Positions 45,741-58,563 are shown, counted from the first letter of the stretch. The stretch: 64,000 bases of DNA from Whitmania pigra (GCA_021613335.1 JAJTWR010000053.1:200001-264000), one strand, 5' to 3'. Notes: generated by a model not told the origin, from the letters alone. Made by a program: numbers and translations.

Positions 45741-45783
45741 TTAGTAATGAGGGCAATGAATTTTTATTATTTTTATTATTAAA

Positions 45784-45898
45784 AAAAATGTGGCGCCATC
45801 TCGGAATAGAAAATTGAATACAAAAATAAATTGAATAAAAATTGAAACAAAATCATCAATGCCATGATCAGATTATCCAGCTTTCTGTGGGAAAAACA

Positions 45899-45912
<14 letters not shown>
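45784..45912. repeat. ~130-bp dispersed repeat preceding ATT arrays
   Basis: The segment with GAATAAAAATTGAAACAAAA and CATGATCAGATTATCCAGCT recurs at 57915-58034. In both places it leads directly into an ATT microsatellite and then toward a mariner remnant. Confidence 0.75.
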
Positions 45913-46385
<473 letters not shown>

Positions 46386-46616
46386 TATTACATTATTAAA
46401 TATTCTAATGTTATTAATAAATTAAATTATTTAAATAATAATAATGATGATAACTATTAGGGGTACCGGTAAGTTCTGTCCGCTCTTCTTTAAACAAACT
46501 AAAACATGAGATTAACATAAGATGTTTTCGAGGTCAAATCAGATGCCAGATACTCAGTTCAACTTCGCATTTAGTTAAATCTACTGCTGTTGATAGTTTG
46601 AACATATTTATATCCC

Positions 46617-47164
46617 ATGGAAGACAAAAGTTTTAAATTGAATCACATGCATGTTGTGCGAACTCCAACAACTGCAATGAAAAACATAACCGCTGTCTAT
46701 CCAGAAGGTGTGAGTGTTAGAAACTGCCGTAGATGGTTTTTGAAATTTAAAGAAGACTATTTCGAGATTACGGATGAGCCTCGATCGGGGAGATCAAGTT
46801 TTTTAGATGATGAACTTTTGAAAGCTGCAGTGGAAGAAGATCCTCGACAAACAATCAGAACATTGTCCCAAAGACTTGATGCATCTTGGTCTAATGTTCT
46901 GGAGCATTTGAAAAAGATTGGAAATGTGTGTAGAGAGGGTAGGTGAGTTCCTCACGAACTTTCTCCAGACAACAAAGCAATGCTGGCAACAATCTGCAGT
47001 AGCCTTCTTTTAAGGAATTAAAAAACGCCTTTCCATTATCGTATTGTTATTGGAGATGAAAAATGGATTGTCTTCAATAATAAACGAAAAAGTCAATGGC
47101 TTTTTAAATGAAATTCCTGTTCCGAAACCTAAACCTGATCTGCACCAAAACAAGGTAATGCTAT
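46617..47164 (+). pseudogene. Mariner transposase pseudogene, copy 3, 5' part
   Basis: ATG at 46617 opens a 109-codon frame containing the N-terminal DNA-binding region: VSVRNCRRWFLKFKE, DEPRSGRSSFLDDELLKAAV, EEDPRQTIRTLSQRLDASW. It lacks the N-terminal stops of copies 1 and 2, so it is a separate, better preserved lineage. It stops after CREGR and continues in other frames (GDEKWIVFN at 47056) to about 47164, where an R2-like fragment is inserted. Confidence 0.85.
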
Positions 47165-48262
47165 TAATTACTTCATACTCTGCCTTGGAGCTCCGACAGG
47201 GATCCTCGGAGGAGTTTCCCCCGTCTTCAAACGTTTCGGCCCTTTAAGCGTCCTTACGTTTTCGGGGGACGGGCCGCATCCGATGATCAGCCTGTCCCTG
47301 TCGGTTTGGTCTTGCCGGACCCAACTCGTACCGCCGGCTTTGAGAGGCACTCGTTGGCCTTGTTATGCCGGTCATCGCTGCCTGGACTGGAGCGACTGCG
47401 AAAGCTCTCAATGGCTGCTTCATGTCGCATGTCGTCTGTTTGAAACCTGCAGACTATGTGGGGCTCTCATTGGCCTTGTTATGTCGATCGCCTCCACCCC
47501 AGTTTGTCTGCAGCGGTTATGAAAGCTCTTAGTGGCTACTTCACACCGCCTTAATATATACAAACTGGGCCTTATAATTTATTTGTAACGGCAGCCGGAG
47601 ATAGAAATTTTCGGGACTCGACCGCGGGCCTTTTCGAAGCCGTGGTTTGGACCGCAGTTCATGTTGCTTCGCGAGTCCGCGGTCGGCCCATTTCTCCCGA
47701 CAACACCGCGTCTCTCGGCCAATGGTTTGGCCCCGTCGCTCAGTGGATCATTCATACCGGAGACCGACGGCTATTTCCGGTTTCCTGTACTGGCCTCTTA
47801 AAACTTCTTCTGGCTCCTCAGAAGCCAGATCCAGAATGAAGCAGCTTCAGCGGCCTCAGACATCCATGTCATAGCCTTTGTTCTCTCCCGGCTTGACAAT
47901 CCGATCTTAGTGAGGAAAGCGTAAGTCGACTTGGCGACCACGCCCCTTGCGCCAATCTCGATGCGGTAGAGATCTGTAGGGTATCCTCTTGCTTCCAGGT
48001 CTATCGTTAGATCTGCATACTTATCTGCTTTGAGCGCACTATTGTAGCCTGTCCTTCCACGGAACCATCAGCTCTACCAGATTGATGGCATCCGTCGACG
48101 GCGATACGAGCACCAGATCCGGCCTCTTGCCACTTTCTATCAGCACCTGGGGGTAGTGCCTCATCCCTTCTAAGACGGCTAAGTTTGCCTCTGCAAGAAT
48201 GTCTCGCCTGGTGGTTTGACATCTCATTTTGCAGAGGTGTGCGAATCCCTCGCGCAAGAAGT
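47165..48262 (-). pseudogene. R2-like retroelement fragment, copy 2, nested in mariner
   Basis: The minus strand from 48262 reads YFLREGFAHLCKMRCQTT, ILAEANLAVLEGMRHYPQV and then the restriction-like endonuclease strand GKRPDLVLVSPSTDA, NLVELMVPWKDR. It matches 32165-32550 of the plus-strand fragment. Below 47880 it is 3' untranslated sequence with two imperfect ~110-bp repeats (GGCCTTGTTATG units at 47359 and 47481). The 5'-truncated form is the usual product of target-primed insertion. The mariner reading resumes at 48263. GC content is visibly higher than the surroundings. Confidence 0.7.
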
Positions 48263-48455
48263 AAATGTGTTTGATGGAATCAAAAAGGTGTGGTTCACTA
48301 AGTTTTTGGTGCATGGAAAAACTGTCACTGCAGACCTGTCAGCAACTCGTACGTCTGAATGCATCGCTGCGTATAAAATATCATGCTCTAGTGAACAAAA
48401 AGGAGTAATTTTGCAACACGATAAGACTAGACCCCATGCTGAAAACAAAATAACC
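48263..48455 (+). pseudogene. Mariner transposase pseudogene, copy 3, 3' part
   Basis: GTGTTTGATGGAATCAAAAA to CGATAAGACTAGACCCCATG corresponds to 10376-10550 of copy 1. The second catalytic box reads HDKTRPHAE where copy 1 has YDNAKPHAA, so its aspartate is kept. The element ends at AAAACAAAATAACCCTCCCT, joining the exon 4 relic. Confidence 0.8.
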
Positions 48456-48560
48456 CTCCCTCTACCAGATACGTTATCGTCCATCAAATGCCCATTGATC
48501 CAATACGTGGAAGTTATTTGAGTCTTTGTGAATTTCAGGTTTATAGTGATTTTTGACGAA
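48456..48560 (+). pseudogene. Lectin exon 4 relic after mariner copy 3
   Basis: CTACCAGATACGTTATCGTC, then AAATGCCCATTGATCCAATA and a final SLCEFQVYSDF-like strand. Same mariner/exon 4 junction as at 10790. Confidence 0.7.
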
Positions 48561-49117
48561 CTAGGGTCATATTACATTTGCTATTTTTTATAATATATTA
48601 TATTTCTCAACAGACACTGAATTTACAACTTGCTTTACTTATCTTGTAATAAAAGTTTAAAATAACACATTTGAAGCAGTTTTGGTGTATTGTGGACTTA
48701 TTAATCCACAAGTCAGGTTTCTCAATAATGGCACCATTTGTATTTTTTAAATGCATTCATATTCATATAAATTATGCATCGGGAATAAGCTTTAAAACCT
48801 AACATTGTTATAATAATATTATTTTGTTTGCTATTAAGTGACAGTAAACTGCACTTATAATAATAAATTAATTAATTTAAAATTATTGACTAGTAACGAT
48901 TTTAGTCAAAAACATTTTCGGAATACAAAAGAAATTTCTTTGTAAAGATTGGCATGAGGATGTCACGAAAGAAAAAAAATTAATGAAACAATGAAATGGC
49001 GTGATAGTAAATAATAGAGCACACTATTCGATAATGTCCCAACCAACTTATTGTGTCTCACGATGGAAATTTGTGACAGAAAAATATTTTTTAAATTACG
49101 ATTTCAAATATTTAATT

Positions 49118-49797
49118 ATGTATGTTCAAACGATTTTTAATATATTTCTTTTACCATTCGTAAATGCCCATATTGTCCCATATTGTCTGGGCATTGGAGA
49201 ACTCTAGAAAATCTAGAAACATATTTGATTGCCGAGGATATCCTTGGTGTTCTGAAAGAATTCCATTTAACAGTGAAAAAGGCATCGATAACTATAAGGG
49301 TATTTTCAACTACTGGAGAACCACAATTTTGAACTCATTACCAGGTATTCATTTCTTGATATTTTTCATTTTTTTGTATTATAAAATTTGTTTACATTTT
49401 AATTATATCGTGCCTATATGACTAAAATTACCTTTTAAATTCTCGCAGTCTGATCCAAAAATTCGTTACTTAAAATTTAAAAAATCTTTACTTCATTATT
49501 TAAAGTATTTTAATTTTCCAAAAAGTGTGGATTTTAAGGTTTTGAAGCCGTTCCTAAGAAAATCAAAACCATAGACAATTATTGTTTTAAAAATGCAGAA
49601 AAGTTGCCATCTAATTCATCATTTGCTTCAAAATATAATGCAACAGATTAAGTTCCAAAACTAACTCAATTTCAAACAGCTGAAAACTTGGCTTAATACC
49701 GCCAAACATGCCAAAGTACAAAGTGCCTATTGATCCGACGCGTGGTGTTTATTTGTGTCTTTGTGAACTTCAGGTTTTTGATGCTTTTTGACGAACT
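49118..49797 (+). pseudogene. Copy E of the PAN + lectin gene, deleted
   Basis: From ATGTATGTTCAAACGATT (49121) the signal peptide is disrupted by an 11-bp duplication (CCCATATTGTCCCATATTGT), which shifts the frame. The PAN module has lost the segment between DNYKG and FNYWRTT, including several cysteines, and its last part (to TTACCAG at 49344). The micro-exon is at 49451-49478 but without a good donor. Exon 3 begins at 49682, has TAA in GCTTAATAC, and is joined after ~45 bp directly to the last third of exon 4 (GTGCCTATTGATCCGACGCG). It is clearly non-functional. Its promoter is of the TATA-less type also seen before G. Confidence 0.85.
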
Positions 49798-49899
49798 AGG
49801 ATTATATTACGCTATTTCTTATATTATACTATGTTTCTCAACAGTCACTGAATTTACAACTTGATTTACTTAATATGTAATAAAAGTTTAAAATAACAT

Positions 49900-50590
49900 C
49901 TTTGAATCACTTTTTGTAGATTGTAGATTTATCATTATCAAGTAGAATTTAGATTTTAGGCTTGTAGTAATTTTCAAAAGTCTGTTTTCTCAATGGAAGC
50001 ACTTTATGCTATAAAAATATTCAACTTTTTGCCTAATCTTTAGAGTATACTGCATTTATTGATTCACAACAAGATACAACAAGATGTGAATGTATCCACG
50101 CTTTACACTTGCCTTACACTCAAAAACCTTCTCGAAGCAGCAAAGAAATAGTTTCGTGACGACAAAAAATGGCATGAGAACTTCTCGAGACACAAAGTAA
50201 TAAAATAATGGAATGGCATGTAACCAAGTTCTTAAGCAAGTATTCAATATCCGATGATTATTACCAAACCTACTTATTATTTTGAAAAACTTCAGTTTTA
50301 CCGTTGATAATCAAATGCAATTTGAGCATTCAAAATACGCGGCCAACTTAAAAATTAACTAAACAATGGAATGACATGATAAGAACGCTTAAGCAAATTA
50401 TTCAATATTCTTTTAGAGTGTCCAAGCCAATTTATTGTTTGCGAAAGTTTCATTGTTAGTTCATGCCATTCAGGGTTTTCTAATTGCAATTTGTGCTTTC
50501 AAACCTCGCGGCGACCATAAATGCTATCTCTTCTTTGGATGGATGGATGATCTATGGCTGGCACGCAATGCAGATCAACTAATTTGATTT
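49900..50590. repeat. Spacer between copies E and F
   Basis: Contains one ~136-bp downstream unit (49905-50000), a truncated LTR-like module (50090-50115) and family upstream spacer (50120-50290). No separate gene is present; the minus frame 50056-50247 is spacer. Confidence 0.6.
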
Positions 50591-50597
50591 ATAAAGG
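50590..50597 (+). promoter_or_regulatory. TATA box of gene F
   Basis: TATAAAGG lies 81 bases before the ATG at 50671, followed by CAAAGT and GTCACG as in B and D. Confidence 0.6.
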
Positions 50598-50670
50598 CAA
50601 AGTATGTCACGTTGGAATTTGTGACAGAAAAATATTTGTTAAATTGCGATTTTAAATATTTAATTTGATT

Positions 50671-52164
50671 ATGTATGTTCAAACGATTTTTAGAATAATT
50701 CTGTTAACATTCATAACTGCCCATATTGTCTGGGCATTGGAAAATTCTAGAAAATTTAGAAAAATATTATATTGCCAAGGAAATCCTGGGTGTTCTGAAG
50801 CAACTCCATTTGACAGTGAAAAAGGCGTCTATAGCTGTAAGCGTTGCGCTATTCATTGCATCAGACGAGCATCTTGCGTCAGTTTCAATTACTGGAGAAC
50901 CACACGTTTATGCCAATTATTTGATTTTTTACCTTACAAAATTAATGGAAGCAATCTTTGCACTCATTACCAGGTATTCATTCAGTTGATATTTTTCACT
51001 TTTTTTTATTATAAAAGTTGTACATTTTAAGTATTTCGTGCTTATATGACTAAAAACACTTTTTAAAATCCCGCAGTCTGATCCCAAAATTCGTTATTTA
51101 CAAAGTAAGAAAATTTTTATGTCAACATTTGTTTTTTTTAATTAGAGTATAATCATTATCAATAAGGATTTTAAAGGCTTTGAAGAAATAATAAAATAAA
51201 AACCTTAGAAAATTATTGTATTATAAAAATACAGATAAGTTTCCATCTAATCAATCATTTGTTTTAAAATATTATGCCACAGATCCATAATTTTAAAAAA
51301 GTATTTTACTGATATTGAAACAGCTGAAAACTTGGCTGAACATCGCCAAACTTGCCAAAGTTCAACTGGGTCGATTGGAGGCGGTCTCTTGTATTCTTGG
51401 TTGGCCGTTGATGGCGTGTTAATACCAAACATAACTGCAGGTTTGTGCACTCATACTGATGAAGATGATTCTGGAAATAACTGGTTCATGGTGGATTTGG
51501 TGTACATTTTCAACATCGTCTACGTGCGCGTCTTAGCCAGGAGATCAAACGTCATGTATAGTGAGTTTTCCAGCTAATCAAATAATTGTTTTTAAATCAG
51601 GATCAAAATGTTGAGCAATGAAAAGAATAATTGCACCGATTCCCGGATCTGCAATTCGAGAAGCTCAATTTTTCATGCGTTTTATGCCCAACATCGAGAA
51701 TGCTCGTTCAAGTAAAGTATATTAAACGACCAAAATGAGCTGAATTACTTTGTTACTTTTGCATCGGTCAAAGACCATTCTATATGAATATTTTGTCCTT
51801 TAATCTGTTGAATTTTTAAATATTAATTTAATAATTACAAGTTAAAAACAACAAACCTAAATAAACAATAACAATAATAAAAAATAATAATTTATTCAAC
51901 TAAGCAATTAGATACAAAAATCTTACGATTGGAACAACGAATGATTCCTGGTTGATTAAGACACCCAGCAGAACACCCATCAACTACCCCATATGTGGCA
52001 TCTACCTGGGACCTCTTCCCTATGGTGAATGGTTTGAAGTTTATTGCCAGGTAGGCACTCCCTCTTGCAGATATGTTATCGTCCATCAAATGCCTGTTCA
52101 TCCGGTAAATGGTGGTTATTTGAGTCTCTGTGAATTTCAGGTTTTTGGTGATTTTCGACTGTGA
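50671..52164 (+). CDS. Secreted PAN/apple + fucolectin-like (FTP) lectin, gene F
   Basis: Exons 50671-50973, 51077-51104, 51324-51560 and 51905-52164 give 275 residues. The signal peptide is of the D type (LLTFITAHIVWA). The PAN module has an extra cysteine (YSCKRCAIHC) and ILYCQGN instead of I(Y/F)DC. The micro-exon reads SDPKIRYLQ. The lectin loops are GSIGGGLLYSWLAVDG, VLIPNITAGLCTHTDEDD and LARRSNVMYS. NIT is a possible N-glycosylation site in the loop after AVDG. Exon 4 has PSCRYVIVHQ, adding a cysteine near the end. A changed codon (TTT CGA) extends the end to GDFRL. Intron 3 contains a ~50-bp segment (ATTGCACCGATTCCCGG) also seen beside copy C. A possible fifth exon lies at 52209-52252; AATAAA is at 52235-52240. 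Confidence 0.8.
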
Positions 52165-52208
52165 ATTTGGGTCGTTAAAATGTCTTTAATAACATATGAA
52201 TTTTTCAG

Positions 52209-52252
52209 ACACTGAATTCACTTTTATTGTGATAAATAAAAGGTTAAAATAA
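52209..52252 (+). other. Possible alternative fifth exon of gene F
   Basis: Acceptor GAATTTTTCAG ends at 52208 and pairs with the donor at 52148 (61-nt intron). The tail would be DTEFTFIV and a few basic residues to TAA. Confidence 0.38.
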
Positions 52253-52449
52253 AGCTTTTGAAACACTTTTAGTAGATTGTAGATTTATCAATATCAAGTA
52301 GAATTTAGATTTTATGCTTGTACTAATTTTCAAAAGTCTGTTTTCTCAATGGAAGCACTTTATGTTGCAAAAATATTCAACTTCTTGCCTAATCTTTAGA
52401 GTGTACTGCATTTATTGCAACAATTGATTCACAACAAGATACAGCAAGA

Positions 52450-53170
52450 TGTGAATGTATCCGCGCGTTACACTTGGCGGACTATTTAAGATGTGAACTT
52501 TGACACGTTTTTTGTGATTGTTGTACCGAACTCGAGTGGAGATTTCTAGCTGCTTCAAATGCATTTCTTTTCCATTATATTAAAAGTTATTCTGCCTTGT
52601 TTGGTCACGAGTTGTCTGTTTTCAAAATCAACATGCAAATACAACAGTTTAACCTTGTGAAACTTAACTAAGGCATAGTAATTAAAACTGTACATTAAAA
52701 TAATATCAATATTAATATAACTAAGATAAATAAATAATATATAATAACTAGGATATAAAAGTTCATGGGGCTGAAGCGAAGTTTAATTCTTTCATTTCTT
52801 CCTAAGATGTTAATTTTTTTTAAAGAATGATTAAAAAGCTCCCAAGTAGATGCTCAAAGGTAATATCTAATGATATCAAAGGTAATGATAGATAATATTG
52901 TTATTAATATTCCAACCAAAAATTGCTACAAGACTTTCCGGTACCCCTAATGATACTATCATTTCTTTTCTTTAATTGAACAGAACGAGAAATAAACAAT
53001 GTGTGTCCGCCTGAATATTGTGGACTACTTTTAGTTACACTTGACCTAGAATTTGTTTACGTTTCGAGTCGAAGTTGCCGCGAGTTTCAGCTCTAATAAA
53101 GTGGTCTTGTCTTATTACAATTACGAGTTATCTCTCCAGCATTCAATATGCAAATGCAACAAACAACATA
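52450..53170. repeat. Two LTR-like modules downstream of gene F
   Basis: Subfamily 1 at 52450-52650 and subfamily 2 at 53002-53170. The second is cut in its tail by the transposon starting at 53171. Confidence 0.5.
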
Positions 53171-55338
53171 AAAAAATTTTTGGTAAAACCGTCCGAGCTG
53201 CACACAGCCTTAATGAGATGAAAAATAAGGGAGATAGCTCCACCCCATAAACAAAATTAGCTCCACCTAAAGTGATTAAAATTGATTAAAAGTAAGTGGT
53301 TTCCCAATACATATTGATAATATAGTACTTTAAAAATAATATAAGTTATTTATAAAATAGCATTAATAACGCCAATAAATAAATAAATTTTAAATGTCAC
53401 AAATGTTTGCAAATCTATGTTAAATGTTTTGAGGTTTATCGAGATGTCTCAAGATGTCTCTATGAATGTTGGGAATACTGTTGCTCGAAATTATTCAATT
53501 TAAACAAGAAACCTAACTACACGCCTCACTGCAAATCCGCGTTATTATTCATTACGCATCTTTGGAAAGGATGCTCCAAAAATAACATTTAGCTTTATTT
53601 GTTATAAGTGACTCGGTAATCGTAATGAATCGTTCAGTAGTTCATTCGGTCATCGCATAGCACACACATTGCTACAGCCCAACAATCATTGGATTCTCTC
53701 ATCACTCCAGTGGTCAGCTTTCTCAACTCTCTTCGGCCCCTCGATTGATCAGTTTACTGAGTTTCTCAATTAAAATACTTTCTGTTGCGTATCAGTAATT
53801 TACACAATTATTGACGATCCAAAAATTTCATCTCGAAGCCACTTCACCTGTCGAAAGAACTTTTGAGTGCTCCACAGCACAGTTAGAGAACAATTAACGA
53901 AATTATTTCTACAATTATTTTATTTGATAAATAAAAACTCTTCACCCTGTGAGAAGAGTCTTAATAATGGGATGAAATTCGTAATAACAATAATATTGCC
54001 ATGTGCATATCGTCAGAAAGAATGTGTTTTCGTTGTCCCTTGAAGTCCTAAAGTGATGAGTCTTCAGGTGACGCTTGAAGAGCTCCAGAGATGGGTGGGA
54101 TCTTACGAGGGGAGGCATAAGAGAAGCCTCTGTTGACGATTGATGACCTATTGATTGGTTGAAGATGAATGGTGGATGATCATGTGTTTGGCTGCGACCT
54201 ATAAAGTGATGGAGTTAAAGTGGGCTGGATGTCACTAAAGTGTGATGTGTCGAGATGGCGATTTTGAAGGTGATACGATATGAATCGGCAACCAGTGCAA
54301 TTGTTTCAGGCAGGAGTTGAGACAGGCAATGTTCAAGGGCAGAAGTGCTGATGGAAAGAAGCGAACGTATGTGCCCAGGTGATTGCAGGAAGATGCGAAT
54401 CGAAAATAACACCTAGGGTTGTAGAAGAAGGAAAAAGGGTTCCAGCGACGTTTATGAAAAGAAAGAGGACGCGAGTTTTGAGGAGAGCGGGTTTGTCAAT
54501 GAATTTTGGATATCTGGGATTCGGTTTAAGAAAGTTAACGATATGCCAATCATTGATGATACCCGTGCAATTCCGCAAAATACTAAACGATTGAATTTGC
54601 TGAAGACCCGACTAGTGACCACACTGCTTATGATGGTCATTATTAGGCTATTAAAAAAAATTAAGAATGATAAAAATAAAAAAATGAGTTATTTTATAAT
54701 AATCATCACCTAACTTATTATTACACTTGAGAACAATTAACAATTAACAAAATTATTTCTACAATTGTTTCCTTTTTATAGATAAATACTCAAAACCCCA
54801 ACCCGTGAGAATTTGGCTGTTTCACTTCAAAGTGGGAAGTCGGCGTTTTCACTTCAAAGTCGGCCTATTAGTTCTGAGGATCGAGATAACCGATGAGGGG
54901 CTATCGCCGTTTATTTATTTGGTTAAGGTCCGTTGCATAACTAAGATGTTAATTAGTTTTAGTTATGTAAAAGAAACGATATGTATTATTATAATAATAG
55001 AATTATATTAATATAATATCATTTCATCATAAACTATTAGAATTGCAAGCTGCTACTACTAAGTACTAAAGAAAATGTTTTTCCCAATCACTTTATAATA
55101 GATAATCGTGCTATATTTTTATATTCTTCAAAATAATGTAAATTTGTGAAAAACATCTAGTCATGTCAAAATTTAAAAATTTAGTAGAGACACCTCGCGA
55201 CATATGGGTAAACCTTTAATTAAATATATATTTACTTTTAATCATTGTAGGCGGAGCTATTGGGGTGGAGCTATGTCTCTTATTTTTCATCTCATTAAGG
55301 CTGTGTGCAGCTCGGACGGTTTTACCAAAATTTTTTGT
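53171..55338. mobile_element. ~2.17-kb DNA transposon with ~100-bp terminal inverted repeats
   Basis: Left end 53171-53275 and right end 55243-55338 are inverted copies. GGTAAAACCGTCCGAGCTGC, ACACAGCCTTAATGAGATGA and ATAGCTCCACCCC at the left return as GCAGCTCGGACGGTTTTACC and the matching inverses at the right. The insertion splits an LTR-like module: sequence continuing at 55352 (AATAGCCACTGATACGACCA) is what follows the uninterrupted module at 15440 and 43650. No transposase is recognisable inside. 54215-54600 has a minus-strand scrap reading TTLGVIFDSHL, like the post-catalytic part of a LINE reverse transcriptase. The target duplication cannot be fixed. It is probably a non-autonomous element; superfamily unknown. 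Confidence 0.75.
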
Positions 55339-55419
55339 GTTTATTTATTTAATAGCCACTGATACGACCAGCCTCAGTAAAAATGATACAACCAGTCAAC
55401 ATCGAGCGAGGAAAAAGCA

Positions 55420-57712
55420 GGTTACAGATTAGTCGATAATTGATAAAAATTTTGGAAAATTAATCTGGAGGATTAATGCTCTGAAACGGGAGAAAGTGCC
55501 AGCAGATACCACCTCGTCTGGTAGGGAATTCCAGACATCAACTCCTTTCAAAAAATAATTTGTAGCAGTATTAGCCGAGTACTTCCCCGCACGTAATTTG
55601 AAGCGGTGTTCGATTATACTCAGCGAATTGAACAAAATTTAAAAGATCACTTTTCACTGGACCATTAAGTAATTTCAACAAAAGCATAAATCAGTAATTA
55701 AACGTCTATGTTCAAATGTTTTGAGCCTTAGAATCTTAAGTTTGAATGGATAAGGTTGGTGGCGAAGGCTGGGAATTTTTTTTGTGAAATTTCTTTGGAC
55801 TGACTCGATTCTTTTAACAAGGTATTTGATGTTGGGATTAAATACAGGAGAGCAGTATTCTAGTATGCAAAAGGGTTTTTTTAAAGAATGTTTAGGTCTC
55901 TAGTAGAAAGAGACAATAGAATCAATTTAGATATGGTTGATACTTTTTTAATGATATTATAATGTGTTTGCCAAAGTGGAGAGAAGAATCAATGAGCACC
56001 CCCATATCTCGAACTATGTCAACTCTTGTTAGCTTGTTGCTATTAATGAGATATTCACAAGGGTTAAAACTTCTTCTGCAGCCAATCAGTGAGAGAATCT
56101 GGCATTTGTCAGGAGCAAGTTGCAACTGCCATTTATTCTGCTATCCTGTCAAGAGAATATTGTAGTAGGGTTGGAGACATATTGTAAAGCTTAACATCAT
56201 CTACAAAGAGTTTGCAGATGATGCCTGAGTTGACAAAAGTGCTGGGCAGATCATTTATGAAGAGTAGAAATAGGGTTGGCCCTAGAATACTGCCCTGAGG
56301 GACTCCACTTGTGACAGAAACTTCATCAGAAATAAAGCTGTTAATATTGACTCTTTGTGACCTCAATTTGAGAAAATCCATAAGCCAACCATTCATATTA
56401 TCACTACAGTTATAGGTGTATATCTTGTTAATTAGTTTAACATGTGAGACAGAGTCGAATGCCTTACGGAAATCCAAGTAGATGATGTCTAAGTTTTGCT
56501 TGTTCTGTAAGGTATCAGTCCATTGTTGGGTGCATTCGAGGATGTTAGTAGTGGTTGATCGAGCTGGAATAAAACCATGCTGACTGCATTCAATTAGGTT
56601 GTGGTGTAACAAGTATTTCATAAAAAATTTGTTGATCATTCTTTCCATAGTTCTGCAGCAAGTTGATGTAATTGATATTTGTCTATAATTTTCAGAAGAT
56701 ATGGTGGGACCTTTCTTATGAATGGGTGTCACCAGGGCAATTTTCCATTCCAGAGGTAATTTTATGATCCTTGAAGGTTACATCAAATATGTGGGAGAGT
56801 GGAGTGGCTAGTGATGAAGAACATTTTTTTAGAAACAAGTTTGGGATACGATCAGGTCCTGCTGAGAGTGAAGATTTGAGGCCAAGAAGGGTAACAAAAA
56901 CAATATCAGACTTAAAATCTATGTTTGGCATCTGTGTAGATGTTCTTGAGGAAATAACAGGGTTGTTGCTAACACCATTTTTCAAAACTGATGAGTAGTT
57001 ATTGAAAGTGTTTGCAATTTCCAATGGTTCTCGTGAGATTGGTGCCATCTGCGAGAGCAATCTTTGAGACTCCGGATCTAGTGTGCAACTTTTTGTTGAC
57101 ATACTTATAAAGCTGACCAATATTCTTGCTTTAATAGCTGAAGCTCCTGAGATTGGTGATAGGCCTTTATTGTTGCAGTGCAATTCTTAGCAAATCTATA
57201 GTAAATGTTTTTGTTGACATCACTGTTATCATTTTTCCAGATTTGCCAAAGTTTAGATTTATCAATAATCACTTTATTGATATAATGGGGATACCCTTTC
57301 TTTCTTTTTGGTTCAATGGTTGAAAATTTTGGAACAAACATGTCTATAGCTAGGTTGATGTGGTGCTTGAATCCATTCCAGCAGTAATCCACATTTGGAA
57401 AAAACTGAAATATTGTGTTCCAATCAATATGTGAGAAGTATTTGTTGATAAGAAAATAGTTTCCTTTCTTAAAGTTATAGGTTGATATGCATTATGGCTG
57501 ATGATTGTTGGATTTACTGAAAATGTTTGGCCAGAGAACAATAACATTGTGGTCACTGGTTGAAATGGGGCACTGCACTTCAATTGATGAAATAAACTGA
57601 GGATCATTTGAGAGCACGAGATCAAGGATTTTATCATGACGTGTAACAGTTGCAACAAATTGATGTAACCGGCAGTCGTTGAAGAAATCAACGAAAAACA
57701 AAATTATGCCTA
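55420..57712 (-). mobile_element. 5'-truncated non-LTR retrotransposon (family L1b)
   Basis: A second, unrelated LINE family. From 57701 the minus strand shows the last part of an endonuclease (TRHDKILDLVLSNDP, ISTSDHNVIV). The linker comes next, then reverse transcriptase at 56133-56732 with CSQHGFIPARSTTTNILE, YLDFRKAFDSVSHVKLI, SGVPQGSILGPTLFLLFIND and KLFVDDVKL. The usual F/YADD box is FVDD. The thumb (LGVLID-like DMGVLIDSS) and C-terminal WNSLPDEVVSAGTFSRF follow, to a stop at 55429. Each block is in a different frame, so the copy is old. It lacks ORF1 and the endonuclease start. 28815-29128 is another scrap of this family. Pattern: CR1-like. Confidence 0.85.
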
Positions 57713-57914
57713 CTCAAGGGTTGATCCTAAGGGATTACTATTTTATTATATTTAATTAGGTGCTCTGATCCAAAAGGTTGTATTTTTGTACTGGCTTAAT
57801 TTAATATTCACTGTGAGTTAATAGTTATTGTTACTGTTAAAATTTTTAATAAGTTATTATAATGTCATTGATTTTAATGGAGCTTTTTTATTATTTAAAA
57901 TATCTTTTTAAAAA

Positions 57915-58080
57915 AGATGTAACGCCATCTAGCGATAGAAAATTGAATACAAAAAAATAAATTGAATAAAAATTGAAACAAAATCATCAATGCCATGATC
58001 AGATTATCCAGCTTTCTGTGGGAATAACAAGTCATTATTATTATTATGGTTATTATTATTATTAATGTTATTGTTATTAT
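57915..58080. repeat. Dispersed ~130-bp repeat and short ATT run
   Basis: Second copy of 45784-45912, followed by ATT/ATG-mixed microsatellite units at 58035-58085. Confidence 0.75.
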
Positions 58081-58087
58081 GATGATG

Positions 58088-58215
58088 ACGATCCTTATGT
58101 TGGGAAATTTTTCTTCTCCCTCCATACTCGTCAGATCTTGCTACACCAGATTTTCATTTATTCCGTTCTTTAGAGTATTTCATCAGTGGAAAAAAATTTA
58201 TGAAAGTTCTTAAAG
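58088..58215 (+). pseudogene. Mariner transposase C-terminal scrap
   Basis: Reads LCWEIFLLPPYSSDLATPDF and HLFRSLEYFISGKK, the region carrying the third catalytic aspartate (PDFHLF) that is missing from copies 1 and 2. It is followed by a single 52-bp flank unit near 58330-58390, linking it to the same mariner family. Confidence 0.75.
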
Positions 58216-58563
58216 TTGAAGCGAAGTTTAATTCCTTTATTTCTTCCAAAGATGTTTATTTATTTTAATTTTAGTTTAATTTTAATATTAATATTAATAT
58301 TGATGCTATTAATATCATTTCAATTAAGTTGAATATATAATACAATAAGTATTTCCTATTAATAGCATTTCAATTAAATGATCCTATTATAATGCATTAA
58401 CTATCTGATAAAGGATATATCTGATAATATTTGAAAATTATAAGAGATAAGAGCTCGGCTTTGTTTTGACTCTCGAGTTTCTTGAAATTTAGTCATCTTT
58501 AATTCATTTTGTAGTCAATACTTTAGTATTTTTGTGTTTTCGTTTTGTTGAGAACTTTCACTG

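Noticed and set aside
47283..47874. Several plus-strand frames in the GC-rich block
   Set aside because: They lie antisense to the R2-like fragment and its 3' untranslated sequence.
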